From Nitrosotalea devaniterrae (GTDB lineage Archaea; Thermoproteota; Nitrososphaeria; Nitrososphaerales; Nitrosopumilaceae): a stretch of DNA of 64,000 bases. Position numbers and translations under genes: made by a program. The notes under the pieces were generated by a model, which did not search any database, was not told the DNA's origin, and worked only from the letters and a program-made list of their open reading frames with translations. This document shows, one piece after another, positions 8,017 to 17,147 of this stretch. The stretch is from assembly GCA_900065925.1 (NCBI GenBank), contig LN890280.1, positions 178,451-242,450 on the forward strand, in the 5' to 3' direction. Within the stretch, counting starts at the first letter, position 1. Each line of letters opens with the position of its first letter.

Positions 8017-9681
8017 ATGGAATTAATTCAGATATCTAATCAGAAGACTCCTACTCTAGGCAAGAAATCAACTATAAGATTTACTCAGAGTATCTGCCCT
8101 GAATGTAATATGATACTTGACGCAGAGGTCTTTGAAAGAGACGGTAAGGTATTCATGACAAAGACTTGTCCAACACACGGAGAATGCGAAGAACTCTATT
8201 TTGGCTCTTATGACATGTACAAAAAATTCAGTACCTACTGGATTGACGGAAAAGGTGCACATGCTCCAAACGTAATGATTGACAAATGTTCTTGTCCTAA
8301 CAACTGTGGTTTGTGTTCTAATCACTTGTCTCACAGTGGACTGGCAAACATGATAGTTACAAACAGATGTGATTTGACATGCTGGTACTGTTTCTTCTAT
8401 GTAAAGAAAGGACTTGAAGGCGCATACATGTATGAACCATCCCAAGATCAAGTACGAGCAATGATGAAGACATTGCGAGCAGAAAGGCCAATTCCAGGAA
8501 ACTCTATGCAGATTACTGGTGGTGAACCAATGCTTAGAGAAGATATTGTCGATGTTATCAAAATAATGAAAGAAGAAGGTGTTGATCACATTCAGATGAA
8601 TACAAACGGAATCAGATTTGCACTAGATCCAGAAGCAATGAGAGAAGTAAGACTTGCAGGTGTAAACAATCTCTATCTTAGTTTTGATGGTGTAACTCCC
8701 AGAACAAATCCAAAGAATCACTGGGAAATTCCATATGCACTAGAGAGTGCAAGAAAGACAGGAACTACAGTAGTATTTGTTCCAACAGTTATCAAATCAA
8801 TCAATGATCATGAATTAGGTCCAATTATCAGATATGCTCAAAAGAACATGGATGTTGTCCATGCAGTAAACTTCCAACCAGTATCATTGACTGGAAGAAT
8901 GGGCAAGAAAGAACGTGAAAAATATAGAATTACAATACCAGACTGTATACAAAGAATTGAAGAACAAACACAAGGTGAAGTAACAGTAGACGACTGGTTC
9001 CCAGTTCCAAGTTGCATGCCTCTAACAAACGTAATTGAAGCATTCTCTAGCAAACCAAAGTATGAACTCTCAATCCACTTTGCATGTGGTGCAGGAACAT
9101 ACATCTTTGAAGATGCAGAGACAAAGAAGTTTGTACCATTGACAAGATTTGCAGACATTCAAGGAATGTTAGAACTCTTTGAAGACAAGGCCGAAGAAAT
9201 CAAGTCTGGAAAGAACAAGTACTTTACAATGCTCGAAGTAGTAAGAAAACTCTCAAGCTTTATCGATAAAAAGAAACAACCAGCAGGTCTTGACTTGGCA
9301 AAGATGTTCGGTAGCATCTTGATGAAGAGATCGTTTAATTCTGTAGGTTCATGGCATGTCAAAGGCCTGTTCTTGGGCATGATGCACTTCCAGGACAAAT
9401 ACAATGAAGACCTTGAAAGACTCCAGAGATGTGATATCCACTATCTTACACCAGACTTGAGAATCGTTCCATTCTGTGCCTTTAACGTAATTCCAGAGTG
9501 GTACAGGGATAGAATCCAAAAGAAATATTCCATATCTGTAGAAGAATGGGAGAAAAGAGTTGGAGTAAAACTCGAAGATGGTCTATACAGAGGAATCATG
9601 AGAAGAGGTTCAGGTGATGAGCTTGCAGCTGGTTGTGCAAAGAGCCAGATGATGCATGAAGCATCACAATCTCTAATGTAA
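8017..9681 (+). CDS. tes: Radical SAM protein, probable tetraether lipid synthase (Tes)
   Basis: 554 residues. The radical SAM cluster motif is C118-x3-C122-x2-C125 (NRCDLTCWYC), followed by GGEP (ITGGEPML) and the barrel. Extra cysteine sets precede it (C27/C30, C51, C91/C93/C97/C100) and more cysteines come late. This layout matches the MJ0619/Tes family, which joins two archaeol chains into membrane-spanning GDGT tetraethers. Thaumarchaeota make GDGTs, so the role fits, but related paralogs exist. A TATA-like ATTAAATAC about 31 bases upstream supports the ATG. Monocistronic, followed by a hairpin terminator. Confidence 0.75.
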   Translation: MELIQISNQKTPTLGKKSTIRFTQSICPECNMILDAEVFERDGKVFMTKTCPTHGECEELYFGSYDMYKKFSTYWIDGKGAHAPNVMIDKCSCPNNCGLCSNHLSHSGLANMIVTNRCDLTCWYCFFYVKKGLEGAYMYEPSQDQVRAMMKTLRAERPIPGNSMQITGGEPMLREDIVDVIKIMKEEGVDHIQMNTNGIRFALDPEAMREVRLAGVNNLYLSFDGVTPRTNPKNHWEIPYALESARKTGTTVVFVPTVIKSINDHELGPIIRYAQKNMDVVHAVNFQPVSLTGRMGKKEREKYRITIPDCIQRIEEQTQGEVTVDDWFPVPSCMPLTNVIEAFSSKPKYELSIHFACGAGTYIFEDAETKKFVPLTRFADIQGMLELFEDKAEEIKSGKNKYFTMLEVVRKLSSFIDKKKQPAGLDLAKMFGSILMKRSFNSVGSWHVKGLFLGMMHFQDKYNEDLERLQRCDIHYLTPDLRIVPFCAFNVIPEWYRDRIQKKYSISVEEWEKRVGVKLEDGLYRGIMRRGSGDELAAGCAKSQMMHEASQSLM

Positions 9682-9684
9682 AAT

Positions 9685-9708
9685 ACAAGAAAACTTGTTT
9701 CTTGTTTT
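9685..9708 (+). terminator. Hairpin plus T-run after the radical SAM gene
   Basis: A perfect 8-bp stem (9685-9692 with 9698-9705), loop of 5, begins 3 bases after the stop codon and runs into TTTT. It should end the transcript before the glycan island. Confidence 0.55.
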
Positions 9709-9759
9709 GTAATTATTTAATCTAATACCTTATTAGAGAACCTGATAGATTTTACATTA

Positions 9760-10779
9760 ATGCAAGTGTTGATCATATCTCCAACTAGTGGAGGAATAGG
9801 AGGTATAGCACAACATGTACAAGGCCTAAGTGATTTTCTACAAAAAAATAATTACAAGGTAGAGATTTTATCTTCGCAAAATACATTCACAATTCCAGTA
9901 AAGGGTTTGAAAAATCCAAGCTTTATGATATCTGCATTTTTAAAAACAAAATTCAAAAAGGGAAATGACATTATCCACGCTCATAATCTTCCATCTGCAC
10001 TTCCTATGAAGAACGCAAGTGGAAAAAAAGTGCTTACACTTCATGGAATTTATTCTGAACAAGTTGACATGCTTCATGGCAAAATAACGGGCAAACTTTC
10101 AAACTCCTATGAAAAAGATGCGTTAACTTGGGCTGATGCAATAACCGTAATTTCAAAAGAAGCTCAAAATTATTATGCCAAATTAGGTTTCAAGGTGTAT
10201 CTTGTACCTAATGCGATAGATATCACATCTCTTCCAAAATCTGAAGAGCGATTATATGAAAAACAAGTCATTTTTGCAGGCAGACTTTCAAAAGAAAAAG
10301 GCATATTGGACGTACTTGAAATGTCATCAAAACTTCCTCAGGATATTCATCTTTTAATTTTAGGATCAGGTCCTGAAGAAGATAAAGTACTAGAAGCAAC
10401 AAAATTGAGATCTAATATTCATTTTTTGGGTTACACTCAAAGGGCAAGAACAATATCCCTAATCCGAGGATCAGATATGCTGATTCAACCTTCACTTGTT
10501 GAAGCCATCAGCTCGACACTTCTTGAAGCCATGGCATGCAAGACGCCAATAATTGCTACAAATGTAGGTGGAAACAAGGAATTACTTGAAAACAACATCA
10601 GTGGAGTCATTATAGAACCGAATTCACCGCAGCAAATTCTAGACGGGATTATGGATTTATTTTCAAACAAAGAAAAATCCACAAAGCTAAAAGAAGAAGC
10701 ATTTAGACATGTACAAAAATATGATTGGTCCCACGTTGGAAAACTTTACTTGGATATCTATGAATCTCTGCTGCAATAG
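9760..10779 (+). CDS. GT4-family glycosyltransferase
   Basis: 339 residues, GT-B fold. The amino-terminal half opens with a glycine-rich loop (SGGIGGIAQHV) and has IHAHNLPSALP. The donor half has VIFAGRLSKEKG, LLILGSGPEE and the E-x7-E segment VEAISSTLLEAMACKTPIIATNVGG. It should move a sugar from an NDP donor to a glycan at the inner membrane face. It is the first gene of the island; the UDP-GlcNAc 2-epimerase follows 28 bases later. Donor and acceptor cannot be told. Confidence 0.88.
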   Translation: MQVLIISPTSGGIGGIAQHVQGLSDFLQKNNYKVEILSSQNTFTIPVKGLKNPSFMISAFLKTKFKKGNDIIHAHNLPSALPMKNASGKKVLTLHGIYSEQVDMLHGKITGKLSNSYEKDALTWADAITVISKEAQNYYAKLGFKVYLVPNAIDITSLPKSEERLYEKQVIFAGRLSKEKGILDVLEMSSKLPQDIHLLILGSGPEEDKVLEATKLRSNIHFLGYTQRARTISLIRGSDMLIQPSLVEAISSTLLEAMACKTPIIATNVGGNKELLENNISGVIIEPNSPQQILDGIMDLFSNKEKSTKLKEEAFRHVQKYDWSHVGKLYLDIYESLLQ

Positions 10780-10807
10780 TCAAAAGGAGTATTAGAGTGA
10801 GAATTGT

Positions 10808-11893
10808 ATGAAAGTAGCCATAGTAATGGGTACAAGACCTGAGATTGTCAAACTCTCTTCTTTGATCAAGTTGTTAGGAAAAAATAGTACTGTGATATTC
10901 ACAGGTCAGCACTATGACTATAACATGAGCATGCAGTTCATGGATGAACTTGATATTAGAAAACCAGACTATTCAATGAAGCTTACAAAACTACAAAATG
11001 CTACAACTGACAGGGCTACACAGATAGGCGAGATTGTTTTAAACCTTGCAAAGATAATCAGCAGGATAAAACCTGATACTGTTCTTGTTCAAGGAGATAC
11101 AAATACTGTACTTGCTGCTGCCATAACAGGAATAAAATGTAGTGTTCCTGTATCACATGTTGAAGCGGGGCTTAGAAGTTATGACTGGAGGATGCCTGAG
11201 GAACATAATCGTATAGCAGTAGATCACATATCTGAATTTCTTTTTGCTCCAACTGAACTTGCAAAAAATACACTTGCAAGCGAGAAAGTTCATGGAAGAA
11301 CATTTGTTACTGGAAATACATCTATTGATGCAATACAACAAAACATTTCCAAGGCAGAACAAAAATCAAAGCTTTCCATTGATAAAAAGGACGAATTTGC
11401 ACTTGTAACACTTCATCGTGGAGAAAATGTAGACAGCAAAGAAATACTTTCATCAATTGTACAAGGATTATTACGGTCTAAAATGGACATGATATTTCCA
11501 GCTCATCCAAGGACTGTAAAACAGTTGCAAAGATTTGGACTTGATAAAAAAATTCAAAAATCTGAAAACATACTGATCGTACCGCCTGTGGGATACTTTG
11601 ACATGATGTATCTTATGAAAAAATGCAAATTCATCATATCTGATTCAGGTGGAGTACAGGAGGAGGCAACTTCTCCATCTATTAGAAAAAAAGTGCTCAT
11701 AATACGCAAAAGTACTGACAGGCCAGAAGCGGTAAAGGCTGGATACTCTGAACTTGTTGGTACTGGTACTCAAAAAATCATCCATGCAATAAAAAAGGCA
11801 AAAAATGATTCCAAGATAACATCAACCACAAATCCATACGGAAGTGGTCATTCTGCTGAAAAAATTCTCTCTATTCTAAGAAAGACCCTGTAG
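10808..11893 (+). CDS. wecB: UDP-N-acetylglucosamine 2-epimerase (non-hydrolysing)
   Basis: 361 residues. Family motifs are all present: GTRPEIVKL at the start, FTGQHYDYNM, VQGDTNT, HVEAGLRS with the catalytic-region glutamate, EEHNR, TLHRGENV and SDSGGVQEE. It interconverts UDP-GlcNAc and UDP-ManNAc. With the dehydrogenase at 13181 it would give UDP-ManNAcA. Its end overlaps the convergent gene by 18 bases. A second, more divergent copy is at 17893. Confidence 0.93.
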   Translation: MKVAIVMGTRPEIVKLSSLIKLLGKNSTVIFTGQHYDYNMSMQFMDELDIRKPDYSMKLTKLQNATTDRATQIGEIVLNLAKIISRIKPDTVLVQGDTNTVLAAAITGIKCSVPVSHVEAGLRSYDWRMPEEHNRIAVDHISEFLFAPTELAKNTLASEKVHGRTFVTGNTSIDAIQQNISKAEQKSKLSIDKKDEFALVTLHRGENVDSKEILSSIVQGLLRSKMDMIFPAHPRTVKQLQRFGLDKKIQKSENILIVPPVGYFDMMYLMKKCKFIISDSGGVQEEATSPSIRKKVLIIRKSTDRPEAVKAGYSELVGTGTQKIIHAIKKAKNDSKITSTTNPYGSGHSAEKILSILRKTL

Positions 11894-13132
11894 ATTATTG
11901 AATCTGTATAATCCTTCTATTGCAAACTGAACTGGCCATATGGGAATTTTATCCAATAATACAGTAACATCAGATACATATTCTGAACTTGATATCTTTC
12001 CAACTACGCGCTCTTTTGCATATGCAATCTTTTTCTGTAAACCTGAAAGATGTTTGTTTGGATAAACCCAGTAAAATGCTCCTGCAAACTGTGAATCTTT
12101 TAATTGATTTGTTACAAGCCAGTTTGCTGCTTTTGTTGCAGCATCAAGGAATTTTTTCTCGCCAGTTTTTTCATACAAATGAACAAAGGAGCACAATGCC
12201 TGTCCTATTGGAGGAGACTGTTTATGCCATACATGTCCATCCTTGTGGTAATATGTGTAAAATCCTCCGTCTACATCTTGGACTTTTGTGAGCCAATTTA
12301 CACATTTTTGAAATGCTGCAAAACATCCTCTCTGACCCATATCTTCAAGTTCTGACAAGGGAAATCCCATCAAGTTGTATAATGGATAAATGGTAAAATG
12401 TGAATATGCTGTTTCATTGAATTTGTTTTGTAATGGTTGATAGAAAAATGGAAAAACCCCCTCAGAAGTCTGTGATTGTACTCCCCAAGAGATTGCAGAG
12501 TCAAGATCCTTTTTTTGCTCTTCTGATATCTCTAAATCATTTTGAAATTTTAACAAAATAAATGGAATGCAAATAGATTCGTAAGGATATACCTTGTCTG
12601 ATTTTTCACTCTGACTGAAAAACTCTTTAAATCCAATACATTTGTCATCTTTTCTTTCAAGCATTTCAAAGAGCCATTTTGTTGTTTTTCTTGCAGATTC
12701 CAAAAAACGCTTGTCTTTGGTTTCATGATATAACTCACATAGTGCACCCGCACAAACTGCATTAGGATAAACATGAAATGTCTCAAAAAAGTTTCCAGAA
12801 TCTGGATAGAATCTATCAAAAAATGCACCATTTGTTTTTGGATTGTTGCTATTGACTTGACCTAATAGTATTGACTCGCCTGTTTTTTTTGCAAGATCAA
12901 GAAACTTGGGGTCATTATACCATTTGTATAATTTTAACAGTAAGTTTATGCCGTATCCAGATATTTCATAAAAAATGAAAGGCTTGTCAGTTTCTCTCAT
13001 TGGTTTTGTTGTATTTTGGAATCCGTAAAAGCCTGATTTTGCCTTGGTAGTTGAATCATCAATTGAAGATGGACCGAGAAGAAACTTTACAGCACTATCC
13101 AAAGCCAATTGCACATCTTTCATTTGTTTCAA
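11876..13132 (-). CDS. Alpha/alpha-toroid protein, possible glycan epimerase or hydrolase
   Basis: 418 residues, soluble. Repeated helical hairpins with aromatic and GGFY-type turns (FYEISGYGINLLLKLYKWY, WLTKVQDVDGGFYTYY, ANWLVTNQ) suggest an (alpha/alpha)6 toroid as in glucuronyl C5-epimerases and unsaturated glucuronyl hydrolases. No catalytic residue can be named with confidence. It may modify the acidic sugar made by the adjacent genes. The second methionine (13123) fits better with the shared TATA element at 13148-13159; the first is at 13132. Confidence 0.6.
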   Translation of the reverse strand: MKQMKDVQLALDSAVKFLLGPSSIDDSTTKAKSGFYGFQNTTKPMRETDKPFIFYEISGYGINLLLKLYKWYNDPKFLDLAKKTGESILLGQVNSNNPKTNGAFFDRFYPDSGNFFETFHVYPNAVCAGALCELYHETKDKRFLESARKTTKWLFEMLERKDDKCIGFKEFFSQSEKSDKVYPYESICIPFILLKFQNDLEISEEQKKDLDSAISWGVQSQTSEGVFPFFYQPLQNKFNETAYSHFTIYPLYNLMGFPLSELEDMGQRGCFAAFQKCVNWLTKVQDVDGGFYTYYHKDGHVWHKQSPPIGQALCSFVHLYEKTGEKKFLDAATKAANWLVTNQLKDSQFAGAFYWVYPNKHLSGLQKKIAYAKERVVGKISSSEYVSDVTVLLDKIPIWPVQFAIEGLYRFNNLQGLS

Positions 13133-13147
13133 AGTTTCAATTGACCC

Positions 13148-13159
13148 ATAATATATTAT
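13148..13159. promoter_or_regulatory. Palindromic TATA box shared by two divergent genes
   Basis: ATAATATATTAT is a perfect 12-base palindrome in the 48-base gap between divergent starts. Its centre is about 27 bases from the ATG at 13181 and about 30 from the second ATG (13123) on the other strand. One element could therefore serve both directions. Confidence 0.5.
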
Positions 13160-13180
13160 AGGTTGGTAAAAGACTCTAGA

Positions 13181-14533
13181 ATGAAATCCATGCCAACCAA
13201 CTTGTTATCAAAGGTTGAAAATAATGAGGCAAAAATTTGTGTAATTGGGCTTGGACAGGTGGGATTGCCAACTGCGCTGACTTTTTGTCAATCTGGTTTT
13301 GATGTAACAGGACATGATATCAACAAAGATCTTCTATCTTCTTTGAATAAATCTAAAACACCATTTGAGGAAAAAGGCATTGAAGAATTATTGAAATCAT
13401 GTATTGCATCAAACAAGTTTCATACTAATTCTAGTGCTGAAGACTCGATAAAAAATGCCGATGTCATTATAGTTTGTGTGGCAACTCCACTAACTAGTGG
13501 AATAATGCCTGACCTATCATATCTTGAAAAGGCATGTCTGTCAATCTCTGAAATATCTCTTGAAAATAAACTTGTGATAATTGAGAGCTCAATTCCCCCT
13601 GGAACCTTCAAGGGATTGGTTTTGCCAATACTTGAGAAAAGATCAAAACTTGGAAAAGACTTTTGGGCTGCATTTGTGCCAGAGAGACTAGCTCCTGGAA
13701 CTGCATTATCTGAAATAAAAACAACTCCACGTGTAATTGGATATGCTGATGAGAACTCGGGAAATCTTGCCAACTCTCTCTATAAAAAGATGGTTACCTC
13801 GCAAGTTGTTTCAACACCAGTAGAAGTAGCTGAAATATCTAAGCTGGTTGAAAATGCATTTCGAGATGTTAATGTGGCATTTGCAAACGAAGTAGGGCTT
13901 ATCTGTGAAAACTATGGAATTGATGTTTCTGAACTAATCAAAGTGTGCAATTCTCACCCTAGAGTAAAACTTCTTCAACCAGGTCCTGGTGTAGGAGGGC
14001 CATGTCTTCCAAAGGATCCATATCTTTTACTTAATCCTCCAGGAAAAAAGAGAATTGAATCTAAAATGATTACTGATTCACGAAAGATCAACGACAATAT
14101 GCCATTTCATGTGGTAGAACTTGTAATTAGCGCCATCACAGAACATGGTAAAAAGGCATCAGAATCAACTGTGCTTGTACTTGGCGTATCATACAAAGCA
14201 AATGTAAGTGATACTCGTTTTTCTCCTTCAAAAGATATTGTAGAACAACTTTCAAAAAATGGATGTAATGTAATTGTATATGACCCAAAAAGCACTGAAA
14301 CTTTTGGTGGGCGAAGAACTGAAGATATGTGGGATTCACTGTCTCAATCAGATGTTTTAGTTATAGTTACAGATCATGATGAATTCAAGAGATTGGATCT
14401 TGGCAAAATAAAACAGACCATGCGAACACCAATTGTAATTGATACTAGACGAATATTTTCAAGAAGTATGGCAGAAGAACTTGGAATAAAATACATCTCA
14501 GTGGGTTATACTAAAACCCTCAAAGATAAATGA
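13181..14533 (+). CDS. wecC: UDP-sugar 6-dehydrogenase (UDP-ManNAc dehydrogenase type)
   Basis: 450 residues from ATG 13181, which sits about 27 bases past a TATA box. Three domains: NAD-binding (IGLGQVGLPTAL, then SSIPPGT), central dimer helix with KLVENAFRDVNVAFANE, catalytic GPGVGGPCLPKDP with the nucleophilic cysteine, and a UDP-binding end (LGVSYKANVSDTRFSPS). It oxidises a UDP-hexose, probably UDP-ManNAc given wecB nearby, to the uronate. Its stop overlaps the next start by 4 bases (ATGA), so the two are cotranslated. Confidence 0.92.
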   Translation: MKSMPTNLLSKVENNEAKICVIGLGQVGLPTALTFCQSGFDVTGHDINKDLLSSLNKSKTPFEEKGIEELLKSCIASNKFHTNSSAEDSIKNADVIIVCVATPLTSGIMPDLSYLEKACLSISEISLENKLVIIESSIPPGTFKGLVLPILEKRSKLGKDFWAAFVPERLAPGTALSEIKTTPRVIGYADENSGNLANSLYKKMVTSQVVSTPVEVAEISKLVENAFRDVNVAFANEVGLICENYGIDVSELIKVCNSHPRVKLLQPGPGVGGPCLPKDPYLLLNPPGKKRIESKMITDSRKINDNMPFHVVELVISAITEHGKKASESTVLVLGVSYKANVSDTRFSPSKDIVEQLSKNGCNVIVYDPKSTETFGGRRTEDMWDSLSQSDVLVIVTDHDEFKRLDLGKIKQTMRTPIVIDTRRIFSRSMAEELGIKYISVGYTKTLKDK

Positions 14534-15501
14534 AGCAGGTTGAGTCATCTTATATGATGGATATTTCAGGAATCAACGCTCTTGTAACTGGAGGAAATGG
14601 TGCGGTAGGCTCCAATTTGGTAAAAAGGCTTCTTGAACAGGGTGCTAAGGTGACAGTCCTTGATGATTTTTCACAAAGTGGGACAGGAAATCTTCCAAGA
14701 CATGCAAATCTTACCATTATGAAAGGAGACATTACGGATAAGAAAATCCTCTCTAAAGTATTTTCAAAAAAATTTGACTATGTATTTCATTTGGCAGCAA
14801 GATTTGCAAATGAGCTCTCTGTAAAAGACCCACTTGAAGACCTTAGAGTTAATGTTCAAGGGACACTTCAGGTATTGCTTTATGCATCAAAACAAAAACC
14901 AGAGCGATTTCTTTATACTTCATCTTCATCACTTTATGGTCATCAAATAAAGCCCGTAATGAAAGAAGACATGATGCCAAATCCATCTACCCCGTATGCT
15001 ACTAGCAAACTTACGGCAGAATACTATTGTAAATCAATCTATGAATTGTATGGAATGAACTATACCATTGTACGACTCTCAAATTCATATGGTCCACATG
15101 ACCCTCCTGGAAGATACCGAAACGTAATTCCAAACTTTTTTGAAAATGCTTTGCATAAAAGACCAATTATTATAACCGGTACAGGAAAAGAGACACGTGA
15201 CTTTACCTTTGTTGATGACTGTGTTGATGGTATTATTCTTGCAGCAACAAAAAAGGGTGGAAAAAATGAGACCTTCAATCTTGGGACAGGAAAGGAAACG
15301 CAGATTTCTCAGATTGCCAAATTAATTCTAAAGATAACAAAGAGCAAATCAAAGACAAATTACAAATCGATGCGAAGCTTTGATCATGTTAAACGAAGAA
15401 AAATGGATATCTCCAAAGCAAAAAGAATGATTGGTTACAATCCCTCCACGACAATTGAACGGGGACTGGAAAAAACATACCAATGGTTTCTGAGTAATTA
15501 A
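14530..15501 (+). CDS. NAD-dependent sugar-nucleotide epimerase/dehydratase (extended SDR)
   Basis: 323 residues. TGGNGAVGSNL gives the Rossmann loop; SSSSLYG and YATSKLTAEYY supply the catalytic serine/threonine, tyrosine and lysine; RLSNSYGPHDPPGRYRNVIP and DFTFVDD are typical of GalE/UDP-glucuronate epimerase relatives. It likely epimerises the UDP-uronate or UDP-HexNAc. Its ATG lies inside the TGA of the dehydrogenase. Exact substrate unresolved. Confidence 0.88.
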   Translation: MKQVESSYMMDISGINALVTGGNGAVGSNLVKRLLEQGAKVTVLDDFSQSGTGNLPRHANLTIMKGDITDKKILSKVFSKKFDYVFHLAARFANELSVKDPLEDLRVNVQGTLQVLLYASKQKPERFLYTSSSSLYGHQIKPVMKEDMMPNPSTPYATSKLTAEYYCKSIYELYGMNYTIVRLSNSYGPHDPPGRYRNVIPNFFENALHKRPIIITGTGKETRDFTFVDDCVDGIILAATKKGGKNETFNLGTGKETQISQIAKLILKITKSKSKTNYKSMRSFDHVKRRKMDISKAKRMIGYNPSTTIERGLEKTYQWFLSN

Positions 15502-15502
15502 G

Positions 15503-16687
15503 GTGATTTGTATCAACTTACTTGTTTTCTGCAATATTGATCTGTCACAAAAATGGGGTGACTATGCTAGAATCTTTTCTTTGATGAATGCTTTTTCAAA
15601 ACTTGGAAACAAAATATTCATTGTAATAATACGACCTGAATCAAAATCCCCACAAATATCAAATTTTAAAGAAAATGGTCTTGATGTAATTGAGATTCAT
15701 CCTCCAGGTATAATGAAATTCAAGGGAAAACGAGGAATTGGAAAATATCTAAACTATTTGTCATCTCTTCCCACGACATCTAAGATTGCTTCTAAAATTA
15801 TCAAAGATCATGGGATAGACTATGTATATGCATACATGCCAGGAATCGGAAGCTCACTTCCTGCAATGAGGGTGCAATCAAAACACAAGATAAAATTTGT
15901 ACTAGATTTTGCAGACCTGCATGTCTTTGTAAGGCCAAAGAAAGTGACAGATGCTTCATTTCAAAAGGCTGATGAGATAATTGCAATAACAAGCTATCTA
16001 AAAGATGATCTACTAAAGAGAGGTATTTCTGAAAAAAAGATCCATATCATTCCAAATGGAGTAGATTTGAAATTATTTGATCCTGCAAAATACAGCATGA
16101 ATGACATTAGTAATCTTAGGGAGTCCTTTGGTACAAAACACCTACTAGTATTTGCTGGCTCGCTACAGGATCTTAATTTGATAATTGATTCTGCAAAAGA
16201 TGTAATTGAAAAAGTGCCTGATGTAAAATATCTCATTATTGGTGATCATAGAGATCCCAATAGGACACGCGATGTTTGGGAAGCAAAAGTGAAAGAAAAA
16301 GGATTAACTAAAAATTTTGTCTTTCTTGGAAGAAAACCTCGGGATGAAATACCAAAATATGTCATATGTGCAGATGTTTGCCTTGATTCCTTTCCAGATG
16401 AACCATATTATGCTGCAGCACATCCGGTAAAGCTGCTGGAGTATGGTGCTTGTGGAAAACCAGTCGTTGCAACAAGAGTTACCGAGACTGCAAAGCTGGT
16501 ACAACATGGTGTATATGGATTCTTAGCAACTCCTGGAAATGGCGCCGAATATGCAAATTATATTGTAACACTGCTAGCTGACAAGGAAAAAAGGGAAAAG
16601 ATGGGAAAAGAATTCTCTTCATATGTCAGGTCAACCTTTGATTGGAACAAGATCGCCATAGATCTTGAAAATGTGTTAAAGAACTAA
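15503..16687 (+). CDS. GT4-family glycosyltransferase
   Basis: 394 residues, GTG start one base after the previous stop, so part of the same operon. It has an amino-terminal Rossmann half, HIIPNGVDLKLFDPAKY at the hinge, LLVFAGSLQDLN, LGRKPRDEIPKYV and a donor segment HPVKLLEYGACGKPVVAT with the late glutamate. It transfers a sugar to a membrane-linked acceptor. Compared with the GT at 9760 it keeps a longer linker. Donor unknown. Confidence 0.87.
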   Translation: MICINLLVFCNIDLSQKWGDYARIFSLMNAFSKLGNKIFIVIIRPESKSPQISNFKENGLDVIEIHPPGIMKFKGKRGIGKYLNYLSSLPTTSKIASKIIKDHGIDYVYAYMPGIGSSLPAMRVQSKHKIKFVLDFADLHVFVRPKKVTDASFQKADEIIAITSYLKDDLLKRGISEKKIHIIPNGVDLKLFDPAKYSMNDISNLRESFGTKHLLVFAGSLQDLNLIIDSAKDVIEKVPDVKYLIIGDHRDPNRTRDVWEAKVKEKGLTKNFVFLGRKPRDEIPKYVICADVCLDSFPDEPYYAAAHPVKLLEYGACGKPVVATRVTETAKLVQHGVYGFLATPGNGAEYANYIVTLLADKEKREKMGKEFSSYVRSTFDWNKIAIDLENVLKN

Positions 16688-16760
16688 TGGATATCATGGT
16701 GCCTTTTTCAAGTATGTCTATCTGGAAATAACTAAAATAACTCAACTATGAAATTGGTAT

Positions 16761-17117
16761 ATGAAAATAGAAAAAGAAGTTGAGGACAAAAGAGGAAAAA
16801 TCATTTTTTTATCTTTTGAGGGTAAACAAATTAACATATTGGAATTAAAGAAAGGGTTCTCTAGAGGTGGACATTATCATAAATCTCCTACTAAGCACTT
16901 CATTATATCTGGTAAAATAGAATATAGAGGAAAAAATGTGATTACTGGAAAAGAAAGAAAACAAGTCTTCTCAAGTAATGATATAATTGAAACCCCAGAA
17001 AACGAAGCTCATCTATTAACTGCAGTAGGTAATAGTATCTTTTTGGAAACATTTGAAAATGATTATGAAGCTACACTCTTTCCAGAATATCGCAGAATTA
17101 TTGAGTCACAACTATAA
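16761..17117 (+). CDS. Cupin-domain protein, WxcM/FdtA-like
   Basis: 118 residues, a single cupin barrel. The first motif reads GGHYHKSPTKHFIISG with two histidines, the second TPENEAHLLTAVG. Single-domain cupins of this kind in glycan clusters isomerise or epimerise dTDP-keto sugars, or serve as sugar sensors. No dTDP-sugar pathway is visible nearby, so the substrate is open. It begins 73 bases after the GT4 gene and is small and stand-alone. Confidence 0.7.
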   Translation: MKIEKEVEDKRGKIIFLSFEGKQINILELKKGFSRGGHYHKSPTKHFIISGKIEYRGKNVITGKERKQVFSSNDIIETPENEAHLLTAVGNSIFLETFENDYEATLFPEYRRIIESQL

Positions 17118-17147
17118 ATTTACATTATCAAAACAATGAAATTTAAT

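Noticed and set aside
8068-8589. 173-codon frame antisense to the radical SAM gene
   Set aside because: Lies wholly within a gene with full family motifs; the translated sequence is rich in cysteine, histidine and phenylalanine with no domain and is a codon-complement shadow.
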